DNA of 64,000 bases from JAAYCI01 sp964371725 (lineage in GTDB: Bacteria > Bacillota > Clostridia > Oscillospirales > Ruminococcaceae), in the NCBI GenBank assembly GCA_964371725.1, contig CAYJNQ010000001.1:153645-217644 (forward strand). Reading direction: 5' to 3'. Below the pieces are notes generated by a model, which searched no databases, was not told where the DNA came from, and was given only the letters and a program-made list of their open reading frames with translations. The stretch's first letter is position 1, and each line of letters begins with the position of its first letter. The position numbers were made by a program, and so were the translations under genes. Below are positions 1 through 8,444 of the stretch, piece after piece.

Positions 1-1
1 A

Positions 2-742
2 AAGGAAAAGGGCGTGATACGCCACCTCGGCGTGAGTTCCCACAACCCACTTGTGGCACTTAAAATGGTGGAAAGTGGCCTTATCGATGTTTTGATGTTC
101 AGCATCAATCCCGCCTATGACCTAGAGGATGAGCACACGGAAATTCGGGAGTTGATGGAATACAAGGCTTTTGAGAAATCCGAAAGGGGCATCAATGCGG
201 CAAGGCAGAAATTATATACTGCTTGTGAAACACGCGGGGTGGGCATTACCGTGATGAAAGCCCTCGGTGCAGGCACACTTTTAAAAGCCGAGAGCTCTCC
301 GTTTAAAAAGGCCATGAGTGTTGCGCAGTGCTGCCACTATTGTTTGACCCGCCCCGGCGTCACATCCGTTTTGCTGGGGTGTTCAAGCGTTGGCGAATTA
401 GAAGAAGCACTTTCCTACTTAGGAAGCACAGATGAAGAGAAGGACTATGCGTGGATTTTCCGTGAAGCCGGAAAAATTGAGGCGAGCGGAAGGTGTATGT
501 ATTGCAACCACTGCTTGCCCTGCCCCGTAGGCATTGACATTGCACAGGTAACAAAATTTTTGGACATTGCAAGAGAAAGCACGGAAATTCCACCCACCAT
601 CCACTCGCACTATCATGCCCAAAGTGCAAAAGCGAGCGACTGCATTTTGTGTGGCAACTGTGAAAAAAACTGCCCATTCTCTGTAAAGATCCGAGAGAAT
701 ATGAAACAGGCAAGTGACTTTTTCGAAAAAGGAGAAAGCTAA
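2..742 (+). CDS. Aldo/keto reductase with C-terminal 4Fe-4S clusters (5' truncated)
   Basis: The C-terminal 246 residues of an aldo/keto reductase; the frame is open to the left edge, so the N-terminus lies outside the window. The opening VIRHLGVSSHNP is the conserved mid-barrel segment of these NAD(P)H-dependent oxidoreductases. The tail carries two ferredoxin-like cysteine groups, CMYCNHCLPCP (about residue 162) and CILCGNCEKNCP (about 215), each expected to hold a 4Fe-4S cluster, as in the ferredoxin-type AKR subfamily of anaerobes. The substrate cannot be told from sequence. Its stop is one base before the next gene, whose ribosome site lies inside this gene, so the two are probably one transcript and functionally linked. 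Confidence 0.9.
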   Translation, partial: KEKGVIRHLGVSSHNPLVALKMVESGLIDVLMFSINPAYDLEDEHTEIRELMEYKAFEKSERGINAARQKLYTACETRGVGITVMKALGAGTLLKAESSPFKKAMSVAQCCHYCLTRPGVTSVLLGCSSVGELEEALSYLGSTDEEKDYAWIFREAGKIEASGRCMYCNHCLPCPVGIDIAQVTKFLDIARESTEIPPTIHSHYHAQSAKASDCILCGNCEKNCPFSVKIRENMKQASDFFEKGES

Positions 743-743
743 A

Positions 744-1286
744 ATGAATATTTTGATTGTGAATGGAAGCCCACGAAAAAAAGGCAACACAAGCATAGCA
801 TTGAAAGAAATTGAAGCCTGCACACAAAAGCGATGTCCTGAGGCAGAAATTGATTTTGTGGATATTTCTGAGCATCACATCGACGCTTGCACTGCTTGTG
901 AGGCTTGTAAAAGCAATGGTGGCGTATGCGTGATGCCCGATGACAGCGCAGGGCTGATGGATAAGGTTTTAAGAGCCGATGTGATTATTTTCGGCTCGCC
1001 TGTTTACTGGTGGGGTGTTTCGGCACAAACCAAACTCTTTCTAGATAAGTTTTACGCAAGAGACGGGTTGTTTCAAAAAAACCCACCCAAAAAGCTTGGC
1101 ATTGTTATCACCGGTGCCGCTGACTTAGACGACATTCAGTATCGCTTGATACAAGACCAATTTAAGGCTATTTGCAACTACATCGGCTGGGATATGATTT
1201 TTTCGAAGTCCTTTTCCTTTTCGAAAGCGGGCGAAATCGCCGAAAACGAAGAAGCGATGAAGGCGTTGCGTACCTTGATTTTCTAA
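744..1286 (+). CDS. NADPH-dependent FMN reductase / iron-sulfur flavoprotein-like
   Basis: A 180-residue flavodoxin-fold protein. The N-terminal strand followed by NGSPRKKGNTS is the FMN phosphate-binding loop, and GSPVYWWGVSAQTKLFLDK is the second flavin-binding segment of the FMN_red family. A cysteine group, CTACEACKSNGGVC (about residues 51-64), resembles the compact Cys motif of archaeal and clostridial iron-sulfur flavoproteins, so a 4Fe-4S cluster is possible. The start is the ATG at 744 behind GGAGAA; an in-frame start at 714 would overlap the upstream gene and lacks a site. It probably passes electrons with the Fe-S aldo/keto reductase directly upstream. A strong terminator follows. 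Confidence 0.88.
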   Translation: MNILIVNGSPRKKGNTSIALKEIEACTQKRCPEAEIDFVDISEHHIDACTACEACKSNGGVCVMPDDSAGLMDKVLRADVIIFGSPVYWWGVSAQTKLFLDKFYARDGLFQKNPPKKLGIVITGAADLDDIQYRLIQDQFKAICNYIGWDMIFSKSFSFSKAGEIAENEEAMKALRTLIF

Positions 1287-1350
1287 GCATTTGTCCGGTT
1301 TGAAATGATAGGGAACCGGTTTAAAGCCGCCAATTGAATGAATATTATAG

Positions 1351-1392
1351 AAAAAGCAAAAGACCTCCCACCGGTGAGGTCTTTTGCTTTTT
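1351..1392. terminator. Bidirectional rho-independent terminator
   Basis: A perfect 17-bp inverted repeat (1351-1367 with 1376-1392, 8-nt loop). A-runs at the outer 5' end and T-runs at the 3' end on both strands allow it to end the flavoprotein transcript (+) and the permease transcript (-), which converge here. Confidence 0.92.
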
Positions 1393-1418
1393 GGTTAAGC
1401 TCATAATCATGAGGATTT

Positions 1419-2693
1419 TTATAAGAAAAAGTTAAATGCATACCCGGAAATAACCGCCACAGTAAAAATGCAAATGAGAAATGTGATGATGAATTGTTTT
1501 TTGAATAAGGTGCTGAGCAAAGACACCTCCGGAATGCTGGCCCCTGCACCACCGATGATCAGTGCCACCATTGTGCCAAGACCAACGCCTTGGCCTATAA
1601 GCAAGTTGGCAAGTGGCAAAACGGCCTCGGTGCGAATGTACATGGGTACTCCCAAAACAGCGGCTATCGGCACAGCAAACGGGTTTTGCTCGCCGGCAAC
1701 TTGCACCAGAAACTCTGCCGGCACAAAGCCATAGATGAACGAGCCAATCCCCGCGCCTATTAAAAGATAGAGAAGTATTTTTCGGAACTGAGAAAGGGCA
1801 TCTTTGAAAGAGTAACTCCACACTTTCGCATTTTTTTGCCAGAAATTCCCGGTTTGATTTTTATACGACATGTCGGGCGCGCCACAGCATCCACCTGCCT
1901 CGCTTTCAGAAGAACATCCGCACGAAGCGTCAGCCGCCGTGGTCGATTCAAGAACTTCGCAGCAAGCGCTCTCTTCACAAATAGAAGAAGAGCAGTCGCA
2001 CGAGACTTCGGCTGCCGGCGCCGAACAAGCACAGGCCGTGCCCACGGTGGGGGCCGCACAGCAAGAAACAGAAACACCCACTTCTGCAGATGGCGAAGCG
2101 TTTTTGCAGCAAGAGACATTTTGCGCCGTAGAAACGGCTTGTAGCTTGGTTGTGGGCTCTCCACAGCCACAACCGGCATTTTCCTCATATCCTGCCACCA
2201 TATTGTCTTTGAAATAACGTTCAAACCCCAAACGGTCTAGGATGTAGCCCACCACAATGGCAAACACCAGGGCAATACCGGAATACATCAGGGTTGGCAC
2301 AAAACCGAAAAAACTGAAAAAGACAATCACAATCATCGGGTTTAAAATCGGTGAAGTGAGCAAAAAAGATACCATTCCGGCAAAGGGGGCACCACTCTTT
2401 CGTAGCCCCACCAAAAGTGGGATGGTGGAGCAGGAACAAAAAGGTGTCACAGAGCCCAGCACCGCACCCAGAACGCTATTTAAAAAACGATATTTTGTTG
2501 TCAGGGCTTTTTGAATTTTCTCTCTTGCGATGTAGCTTTGCAGTAAGCCCACAAAAAAACTGATGAGAATGAACAAAACCATGAGTTCGCCAAACAGAAA
2601 TACAAAAGTACCCAGCACATTTCCCACCATAGGCTCGCCAATGCCCATTTGTGCCAGCAGAAAAGTGAAAAAATCAATCAGTTGTTGTTGCAT
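1419..2693 (-). CDS. ArsP/UPF0718-family permease with Cys-rich central loop
   Basis: A 424-residue membrane protein of the UPF0718 (DUF318) permease family, which includes the organoarsenical exporter ArsP. The hallmark SVTPFCSCSTIPLL lies at about residues 82-95, in a first bundle of about four helices; a second bundle occupies residues 295-424. Between them is a loop (about 169-277) with 17 cysteines, mostly as CC or CxC pairs (GCGCG, SCC, ACAC, ACCE, SCGC, GGCCG), separated by Ala/Ser/Glu-rich sequence. Start: ATG at 2693 behind GGAGG; the TTG at 2702 sits too close to that site. It follows an ArsR-type regulator, supporting metalloid or thiol-reactive metal efflux (inference). The length and cysteine density of the loop are unusual. 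Confidence 0.88.
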   Translation of the reverse strand: MQQQLIDFFTFLLAQMGIGEPMVGNVLGTFVFLFGELMVLFILISFFVGLLQSYIAREKIQKALTTKYRFLNSVLGAVLGSVTPFCSCSTIPLLVGLRKSGAPFAGMVSFLLTSPILNPMIVIVFFSFFGFVPTLMYSGIALVFAIVVGYILDRLGFERYFKDNMVAGYEENAGCGCGEPTTKLQAVSTAQNVSCCKNASPSAEVGVSVSCCAAPTVGTACACSAPAAEVSCDCSSSICEESACCEVLESTTAADASCGCSSESEAGGCCGAPDMSYKNQTGNFWQKNAKVWSYSFKDALSQFRKILLYLLIGAGIGSFIYGFVPAEFLVQVAGEQNPFAVPIAAVLGVPMYIRTEAVLPLANLLIGQGVGLGTMVALIIGGAGASIPEVSLLSTLFKKQFIITFLICIFTVAVISGYAFNFFL

Positions 2694-2746
2694 AACAGTC
2701 AATCCTCCGTTTACTTTATATGGCAGAATGAAAAGCTAGGAAAGAA

Positions 2747-2788
2747 CTATCTGCTTCTACACCGAAATTTCAGCCTACAACTGCACAT
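2747..2788 (-). CDS. Candidate Cys-rich leader peptide, 13 aa
   Basis: A short open frame, MCSCRLKFRCRSR, placed between the ArsR-type regulator and the permease. It has one of the best ribosome sites in the region (GGAGG, 8 nt before ATG). Three of its 13 residues are Cys and four are Arg. It ends 53 nt before the permease ATG, which has its own GGAGG. I infer a regulatory leader whose translation could report cysteine or charged Cys-tRNA availability, or metal-thiol stress. It is too short for homology, and a chance frame cannot be excluded. Confidence 0.45.
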   Translation of the reverse strand: MCSCRLKFRCRSR

Positions 2789-2839
2789 ATCAACACCTCC
2801 AATAAAACTATAAAACCAATTTACACGAATTGATTTGGA

Positions 2840-2873
2840 TATATAAAGCACACGCTTTCGTGTGCTTTATATA
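2840..2873 (-). promoter_or_regulatory. Perfect hairpin at the arsR stop codon
   Basis: A 15-bp perfect stem with a 4-nt loop (2840-2854 with 2859-2873). On the minus-strand RNA it includes the arsR stop codon. No U-run follows, so it is more likely an mRNA processing, stability or attenuation element between arsR and the leader peptide/permease than a simple terminator. A protein-binding DNA palindrome is the alternative. Confidence 0.6.
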
Positions 2874-3139
2874 AATTCACTTACTATATCTCTGGCTTTT
2901 TCAAATTGCTCCGTGTTGAGGGTGTAGTAAGTCCATTTCCCTTCTTTTCTTGGAAAAACAAGGTTTGCATTTGTCAACACCCTTAAATGGTGGGCCAGGG
3001 TAGAAAGAGGCATCCCGATTTTTTCACTGAGATGGCAATTGCATTCTTCGCCGTTCTTCAGAATTTTCAAAATCTCGATTCGATGTGGGTCTGCCAATCC
3101 TTTAAATATCAAATATCCGTTTTTTTCTTCTTTTCCCAT
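2867..3139 (-). CDS. ArsR/SmtB-family transcriptional regulator
   Basis: A 90-residue winged-helix repressor. GLADPHRIEILKILKNGEEC begins the DNA-binding domain, followed by the recognition helix region MPLSTLAHHLRVL and the wing PRKEGKWTYYTL. The CNC within GEECNCHL sits where ArsR proteins carry their CxC metalloid ligands, which suggests As(III)/Sb(III) or another thiophilic ligand. Length is typical. It is the first gene of the leftward unit with the leader peptide and the ArsP-like permease, and most likely represses its own promoter (3337-3365). The ribosome site is weak. Confidence 0.85.
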   Translation of the reverse strand: MGKEEKNGYLIFKGLADPHRIEILKILKNGEECNCHLSEKIGMPLSTLAHHLRVLTNANLVFPRKEGKWTYYTLNTEQFEKARDIVSEFI

Positions 3140-3213
3140 TGCAGGCCACCCAAACCTTTCTTACAAAACCTTACTTCATGCCGCACCACAAAAATCGTCT
3201 TCCAACAGGATAA

Positions 3214-3303
3214 CTACACCAATCTCTTATACATTTTTTGAAAAATTCTTATGGATTTCAGCCGATTCAATCTCGCTCTGTTTGGTGGTTTTGCACAGCA
3301 CAT
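3214..3303 (-). CDS. Possible 29-aa upstream ORF in the arsR leader
   Basis: An open frame beginning MCCAKPPNRARL inside the roughly 190-nt untranslated leader of the arsR transcript. It is basic and, like the downstream 13-aa leader, starts with Met-Cys. The Shine-Dalgarno match is poor, so coding is doubtful; it is listed because the paired Cys-first leaders in one transcript are suggestive. Confidence 0.2.
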   Translation of the reverse strand: MCCAKPPNRARLNRLKSIRIFQKMYKRLV

Positions 3304-3336
3304 CGTCTTGTTCCACAAAACCAATTTTATAGTTAT

Positions 3337-3365
3337 ATTGTATCTGAAAACACAGGACTTGTCAA
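3337..3365 (-). promoter_or_regulatory. Sigma-A promoter of the arsR-permease unit
   Basis: TTGACA (3365-3360), a 17-nt spacer and TACAAT (3342-3337) on the minus strand, a near-consensus promoter about 190 nt upstream of the arsR ATG. Confidence 0.8.
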
Positions 3366-3562
3366 CAGAAAATCCACACAAAAGTCGATTGGGTTGAAAA
3401 GTGGTTGGGGATTGACGAACAGAACTTTTGTTTATCGAGACGAAAGGATGAACACCACTTTATACATCGTTATTGATGACAACGCAGAGAAACGGAATTT
3501 ATTTGGTAAAACGTGTTAAATTTCAGCTTAATCGGCCCTATCTTTATCCGTGGTACTTATGC

Positions 3563-3607
3563 AAAAAGACACCAAATCCCCGAAGATGAGGAATTCGATG
3601 TCTTTGG
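3563..3607 (-). terminator. Rho-independent terminator of the rubrerythrin gene
   Basis: Positions 3565-3580 pair with 3590-3605. On minus-strand RNA the three imperfect positions become G-U wobbles, making a continuous 16-bp stem followed by UUUUU. The wobble pattern fixes the direction as minus. A second small hairpin (3636-3663), immediately after the rubrerythrin stop, precedes it. Confidence 0.75.
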
Positions 3608-3662
3608 CGTTCTACCAAGTGTTGCTCTTGTTTCAAGCAGAGCCCAAACAGGCTGGCTCTGC

Positions 3663-4202
3663 TTAGAAATTAACAACTAAGATTTCGAAGTAGGCTCTTT
3701 CGTGCTTGCACACCGGACACAGCTCCGGTGCCTCTTTGCCCACATGCACATGGCCGCAGTTCGTGCAAATCCATGATTCTTCGCTTTCTCGGCTGAAAAC
3801 GACCCCATCCTCGATGTTCTTTTTGAGCGCTAAATAACGTTCTTCGTGGCGTTTTTCAATAGCGGCAACCCCTTCCATTTGGCAGGCGATTTCCACAAAA
3901 CCTTCTTCTCGAGCCGTTTTGGCCATCTCGGCGTACATATCTGTCCACTCATAGTGTTCGCCGGCTGCGGCATCGATTAGGTTCGTCACAGTGTCGGGCA
4001 CAGCACCGTCGTGCAGTGCTTTAAACCATAGCTCGGCATGCTCTTTTTCGTTTCCAGCTGTTTCCAGGAAGATGTTGGAGATTTGAACATACCCTTCTTT
4101 TTTTGCCTTAGAGGCATAGAAAGTGTACTTGTTTCGCGCTTGGCTCTCGCCCGCAAAAGCGGCTTGCAAATTGGCCTCTGTTTTTGAACCTTTCAAATCC
4201 AT
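3663..4202 (-). CDS. Rubrerythrin
   Basis: A 179-residue non-haem iron peroxidase that reduces H2O2 in anaerobes. An N-terminal ferritin-like four-helix domain carries FAGESQARNKY, GNEKEHAELW and IEKRHEERY with the Glu/His ligands of the di-iron site. A C-terminal rubredoxin domain has the CTNC and CPVC pairs (WICTNCGH, ELCPVCKH) that bind one Fe. The start is set at the second ATG (4202), 9 nt from AAGGAG; the ATG at 4208 is only 3 nt from it. It is monocistronic between two terminator structures and serves in cytoplasmic oxidative-stress defence. Confidence 0.95.
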   Translation of the reverse strand: MDLKGSKTEANLQAAFAGESQARNKYTFYASKAKKEGYVQISNIFLETAGNEKEHAELWFKALHDGAVPDTVTNLIDAAAGEHYEWTDMYAEMAKTAREEGFVEIACQMEGVAAIEKRHEERYLALKKNIEDGVVFSRESEESWICTNCGHVHVGKEAPELCPVCKHERAYFEILVVNF

Positions 4203-4229
4203 TTTCATACTCTCCTTTTTTTAAATTGA

Positions 4230-4271
4230 CAAAACAGAATCAGAAAGAAAATTCTTTCTGATTCTGTTTTG
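4230..4271 (-). terminator. Long inverted repeat, probable pckG terminator
   Basis: A perfect 20-bp inverted repeat with a 2-nt centre (4230-4249, 4252-4271) between the pckG stop and the rubrerythrin start, followed on the minus strand by a T-rich stretch. It could instead act in the rubrerythrin leader. Confidence 0.7.
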
Positions 4272-4298
4272 ATTTCACATACCGTATGTTACAAAATA

Positions 4299-6080
4299 CT
4301 ACATTTTGTTCAAGCGCTCGACTTGTGCTTTGAGCAATTCGTCCATTTTGGCGGGCAAACGGCTGCCAAATTTGGCATACAGTTCAGCTGCGCCTTTGGC
4401 ATCTTCCAACCACAGCTCTTTGTCCACACTCAACAGGTCTTTCACGGTTTCAAGGCTGATGTCATCAAGACCATCAATGTTGATGTCCTCGGCTTTTGGC
4501 AGGTAACCAATAGCGGTTTCCACTGCATCCACTTTTCCGTTGCAACGGTCCAAAATCCACATCAAGATGCGCATGTTGTCGCCAAAGCCCGGCCAAATGA
4601 AACGGCCTTCGTCATCGGTGCGGAACCAGTTTACATTGAATACTTGTGGGGCTTTGTCGCCCAATTTTGCACCCATGTCGAGCCAATGTTGCCAGTAGCT
4701 GCCCATGTTGTAGCCACAGAAAGGAAGCATGGCCATTGGGTCGCGGCGCACAACGCCCACGGCACCGGCTGCGGCGGCAGTGGTTTCACTGGCCATGATG
4801 GAGCCCACGAACACACCGTGTTCCCAATTGAAACTTTGGTATACCAGCGGGGCCGTTTTGGCGCGGCGGCCACCAAAGACAATGGCCGATACCGGCACAC
4901 CCTTCGGGTTTTCAAACTCTTTCGAGATGGACGGGCAATTGATAGCCGGTGCGGTGAAGCGACTGTTCGGATGGGCACCCTTGTCACTGCTTGTTTTGCC
5001 GTTCCAAGCTTGACCCAGCCAGTCGGTACCATTTTCGGGCGGATTTTTGTCGAGACCTTCCCACCAAACGGTGTTGTCGTCGTTATTGCGCACCACATTG
5101 GTGAAGATGGTGTTGCTGCGTGTGGAGGCCAACGCGTTGTAGTTGCTCTTGTCGTTCGTGCCCGGGGCCACACCAAAGAAGCCGCTTTCGGGGTTGATGG
5201 CATAAAGCTGGCCGTCGTCACCGATGTGCATCCATGCGATGTCATCGCCCACTGTCCACACTTTGTAGCCTTTGTTTTTGTACACTTCCGGCGGAATAAG
5301 CATAGCAAGGTTTGTTTTTCCGCAAGCCGACGGGAAAGCACCTGTGACATATTGCACGTTTCCGTTTGGATCTTCAATGCCCAAAATCAGCATATGCTCG
5401 GCCATCCAGCCCTCTTTCCAACCCTGGTAGGAAGCAATGCGCAAAGCAAAACACTTTTTGCCCAAAAGCACGTTGCCGCCGTAGCCACTGTTTACACTCC
5501 AGATGGCGTTGTCTTCGGGGAACTGCACAATGTAGCGGTTCTCTTCGTCGATGTTGGCTTTGGCGTGCATGCCGCGCACAAAATCGTTCGAGTCGCCCAG
5601 TTGGTCAAGGGCACACTGGCCAATGCGAGCCATGATATCCATGTTCAAAACAACATAGATGGAGTCAGTGGTTTCCACACCCACTTTGCTGTAGGGCGAG
5701 CCCACAGGTCCCATCAAGAAGGGAATCACATACATTGTACGGCCCTTCATAGCGCCATCATACAGAGGACGCAATTTGGCTTTCATGTCGTCAGGGTTCA
5801 TCCAGTTATTCGTAGAGCCTGCATCCTCTTCATTTTTGGTGCAAATGAAGGTGCGGTTTTCTACACGGGCTACGTCGTTCTTGGCTGTGTGATGCCACAG
5901 ACAACCGGGCAGTTTCTCTTGGTTCAGTTCACTCACTTCACCGCTTGCCACGGCTTCATCGCGCAGTGCTTTCAGTTGCTCGTCGCTTCCGTCAATCCAC
6001 ACCACTTTGTCGGGTTTGCAAAGAGCTGTCACTTCATCTACCCAGCTCAATACTTGTTGGTTGCTTGTCAATTTGCTCAT
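4299..6080 (-). CDS. pckG: Phosphoenolpyruvate carboxykinase (GTP)
   Basis: A 593-residue enzyme interconverting oxaloacetate plus GTP with phosphoenolpyruvate, GDP and CO2 (EC 4.1.1.32). The P-loop-like FPSACGKTNLAML (about residues 269-281) has the reactive cysteine typical of the GTP class. Other family hallmarks are YNMGSYWQHW, MRILMWILDRC and the nucleotide-site segment NWFRTDDEGRFIWPGFGDN. Length matches the GTP family rather than the ATP type. The ATG at 6080 has a GAGGTGG site. The gene appears monocistronic. In anaerobes it can run in either direction, supporting gluconeogenesis or CO2 fixation with energy gain. Confidence 0.96.
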   Translation of the reverse strand: MSKLTSNQQVLSWVDEVTALCKPDKVVWIDGSDEQLKALRDEAVASGEVSELNQEKLPGCLWHHTAKNDVARVENRTFICTKNEEDAGSTNNWMNPDDMKAKLRPLYDGAMKGRTMYVIPFLMGPVGSPYSKVGVETTDSIYVVLNMDIMARIGQCALDQLGDSNDFVRGMHAKANIDEENRYIVQFPEDNAIWSVNSGYGGNVLLGKKCFALRIASYQGWKEGWMAEHMLILGIEDPNGNVQYVTGAFPSACGKTNLAMLIPPEVYKNKGYKVWTVGDDIAWMHIGDDGQLYAINPESGFFGVAPGTNDKSNYNALASTRSNTIFTNVVRNNDDNTVWWEGLDKNPPENGTDWLGQAWNGKTSSDKGAHPNSRFTAPAINCPSISKEFENPKGVPVSAIVFGGRRAKTAPLVYQSFNWEHGVFVGSIMASETTAAAAGAVGVVRRDPMAMLPFCGYNMGSYWQHWLDMGAKLGDKAPQVFNVNWFRTDDEGRFIWPGFGDNMRILMWILDRCNGKVDAVETAIGYLPKAEDINIDGLDDISLETVKDLLSVDKELWLEDAKGAAELYAKFGSRLPAKMDELLKAQVERLNKM

Positions 6081-6281
6081 TCAGCGTACCACCTCTCAAA
6101 ATATTTCCGCTTGCGGGGTTTGCACCGTATCCGTAAGAAAAGTAGTGACCCACAACAAAACGTATTCATAGATAATTGTACCCTACAAATGTAAAATACG
6201 CAAGCATCCACCCAAATGAACCACTCGCTTTATCGAATCCCACACATTTTTGTGTGTAAATCCCTTGTTTTTGTGCCTAGT

Positions 6282-6959
6282 CTACACATGAAAACGCTTG
6301 ATGAACTCATTTTTAATGTTTTTGTCTGCCAAAAACAGTGTGCAAAGTAGCCCCGCCAAACCAAGACCCACACTTACCAACACAAGCGGCAGGTTTTTCG
6401 ACAAACCCAAAAAATAAAAAAGTAGCGGCAATAGCCCAAGTGCACACACCGAAACTTGGTAAAAAACATAATGGCTCCAGTTGCGATAATCCAAAATTGA
6501 AACGATGCCGCTTATCACCGTTCCGGCTATCAGAATGGACGGCACCACATAGTTCATGCTCCATCCCCTGTACCCGGTTACAAAATCCACAAGCACCATT
6601 GCCACACAGGTAAGCATCACCTGAAACAACAACACACGCACCACATTGGCCCTGCGCAGCATCCACGCCGGCACCAAAATCCACGTATAGGCAGCCGCTG
6701 CCAAAACCAAAAAGCTCCACCAGAGCTCGGGGGTGAGTAGAAAATTCACCAAAACCGAAAACAAACAGGCAAACACCGTTGCCGCTTGCAGCACACGGCG
6801 CATAAGGCTGAAGGTGGCAAAGCGCGTGTGCAGGTTTGGGTAGCTGTTCTTGGCGCGAAACATGGCCGGTTTATCCGATTTTTCCAGTTCTGCACCGCAC
6901 ACGGGGCAACCACTCCCCTTCACTCTCACCTCGATATGGCACGCATTACATACTCGCAT
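6282..6959 (-). CDS. Zinc-ribbon membrane protein (DUF6320-like)
   Basis: A 225-residue protein starting with a Cys4 zinc ribbon, CNACHIEVRVKGSGCPVCGAE (CxxC, then 12 residues, then CxxC), followed by a linker and about five to six hydrophobic helices from residue 55 to 215. It matches my recollection of DUF6320 proteins; the function is unknown. Its ATG lies 14 nt inside the upstream acyltransferase gene, so translation is coupled and the two products probably act together at the cytoplasmic membrane. Confidence 0.75.
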   Translation of the reverse strand: MRVCNACHIEVRVKGSGCPVCGAELEKSDKPAMFRAKNSYPNLHTRFATFSLMRRVLQAATVFACLFSVLVNFLLTPELWWSFLVLAAAAYTWILVPAWMLRRANVVRVLLFQVMLTCVAMVLVDFVTGYRGWSMNYVVPSILIAGTVISGIVSILDYRNWSHYVFYQVSVCALGLLPLLFYFLGLSKNLPLVLVSVGLGLAGLLCTLFLADKNIKNEFIKRFHV

Positions 6960-8223
6960 AATCCACCCCGTTTGTCTCCACTGTAACCTCTAGCCCGTCT
7001 TGCGCTAATTTTCGAATAATATTGCGCTGAATATCCATGCTGCGCAGGGTGCTGCTCATGGAAAACGCAAAATCGTTTTGATAAAAAATGGCGGCGCATT
7101 TAAAAGGCTCTTTTGGCGCACAGCTCAAAAGCAATGTTGCCCCCGTAATATAGCTCTCGAACTGCTTTGGCAGTTGCATCGCACCGAGGCTGGTGAAGCT
7201 TAATGTTGTGCTTTTGGAGCTTCTTTCAAAAACCGTACGAAGCGCCAGCATTTTAATGGGCAGCGGCAAGGCACGTATCAGCGGGTTTCCACGCGTGGCT
7301 GTGGTGTAACTGATGTGGCTTTGCATACTCTCTTTGTTGATTTTTTCCTTAAACTGTGCTTTCACATCCTGTAAAATTTCATCAAAGTCCGCGTCGTCCT
7401 CATAGTCAAAACGAATGAACACATTGGAAAAGAAATTCAGCGCCGTCTTCGACTCGAACATATCGCGCAAGTCCACGGGCAAAAACAGGTGCACGGGCTG
7501 ACGCTTTAAGATACCCGGGCGTTGTTTGCACACAGCCCAGCCAATCACGGCCGACAGATATTGTGCACGACTCACGTTTTTTTCCTTGCAAAAAGAACGA
7601 AACTGCTCCATATCGATGTGTACATGGAATATGCTTGTGCTTCCTACAAGGCTTCGCTCACCTCGAATTTTGTACGCTCGCCCAATGCGGTAACCACTTT
7701 TTTGTTTCAAATTGTAATTTTTCAGATAACTGTCTTCCACTTCACTTGCATTTTCGGCAAACCAGCGGCGGCGGCGGTCTGCTTCATTGAATGCGTTTGG
7801 ATAAGCCATCATTAGGTATTGGCACACGAGTGATGACAGGAAGTCTTTTCCTGCATTGCCATCTGTCAATACATGGAATACTTCCAAGTTGATACGATTT
7901 TCAAAATAACTCACCCGAAACAGAAAGTGACGGTTTTGCAAAGGGTCGATATAGCGACAAGGGTAGTCTTCTTCCCTATATACAGACGGTTCTTCGTTGT
8001 TTTCCTCAAGATAGTACCAGAAGAAACCGCGTCGCAATCGCACGCGAAAATTTGGAAACCACAAAATGATGCGGCTGAGCGCCTGCTGCAAAACCTCGGG
8101 ACGCACTGTTTGTTGCAAGGTGACGGCAATGCGATAGACATTGGAATATCGCGGTGACGAAATAACCGGGAATAAGTTCGCCGTATTGTCAAGCTTATGC
8201 CAATGCTTGGTGTTTTCACTCAT
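6946..8223 (-). CDS. Acyltransferase of the alcohol-acetyltransferase / condensation fold
   Basis: A 425-residue protein with the CoA-dependent acyltransferase fold. The HxxxDG catalytic motif is HVLTDG at residues 117-122; the C-terminal half has LFLPVDLRDMFESK and LGAMQLPKQFESYITG, resembling the second lobe of condensation or AATase proteins. There is no signal peptide. Start: ATG at 8223 behind GAGGA; an earlier frame start lacks a site. It is the first gene of a two-gene operon with the zinc-ribbon membrane protein. The substrate is unknown; lipid, alcohol or peptide acyl transfer are all possible. The family call is moderate, but the catalytic motif is clear. Confidence 0.75.
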   Translation of the reverse strand: MSENTKHWHKLDNTANLFPVISSPRYSNVYRIAVTLQQTVRPEVLQQALSRIILWFPNFRVRLRRGFFWYYLEENNEEPSVYREEDYPCRYIDPLQNRHFLFRVSYFENRINLEVFHVLTDGNAGKDFLSSLVCQYLMMAYPNAFNEADRRRRWFAENASEVEDSYLKNYNLKQKSGYRIGRAYKIRGERSLVGSTSIFHVHIDMEQFRSFCKEKNVSRAQYLSAVIGWAVCKQRPGILKRQPVHLFLPVDLRDMFESKTALNFFSNVFIRFDYEDDADFDEILQDVKAQFKEKINKESMQSHISYTTATRGNPLIRALPLPIKMLALRTVFERSSKSTTLSFTSLGAMQLPKQFESYITGATLLLSCAPKEPFKCAAIFYQNDFAFSMSSTLRSMDIQRNIIRKLAQDGLEVTVETNGVDYASM

Positions 8224-8415
8224 GTTGTTTCCTCGTTTTTGTTCAATCGATTGTAGCATACACGCCTTTTGCTAGGTATATAGTATAACATAAATCGTCT
8301 AATAAGAAACACGGTTTGTGGAAAAATATGCTTGTAATGCCAAAAACCACTTGCACAAACCGAAATATTATAAATGCATGTGAGCCGATCTCATGAAAAT
8401 TCCTTGTAATACATC

Positions 8416-8444
8416 TTGAAAAGGAAGGTGCTTTCTGCTATAAT
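8416..8444 (+). promoter_or_regulatory. rpsO promoter
   Basis: TTGAAA (8416-8421), 17 nt, TATAAT (8439-8444). The roughly 90-nt leader up to the rpsO ATG could hold an S15-binding autoregulatory structure, but I cannot define one by eye. Confidence 0.85.

Noticed and set aside
2840..2873. Rho-independent terminator after arsR
   Set aside because: The stem is excellent, but no U-run follows on either strand, so it was listed as a regulatory hairpin instead.
3238..3519. 93-codon plus-strand frame upstream of arsR, including a 23-codon piece starting at 3448
   Set aside because: It runs through the arsR promoter on the opposite strand and has only a weak AAAGG touching the internal ATG.
4269..6194. 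641-codon plus-strand open frame
   Set aside because: Exactly antisense to pckG, His/Val-rich composition typical of a reverse shadow, no ribosome site.
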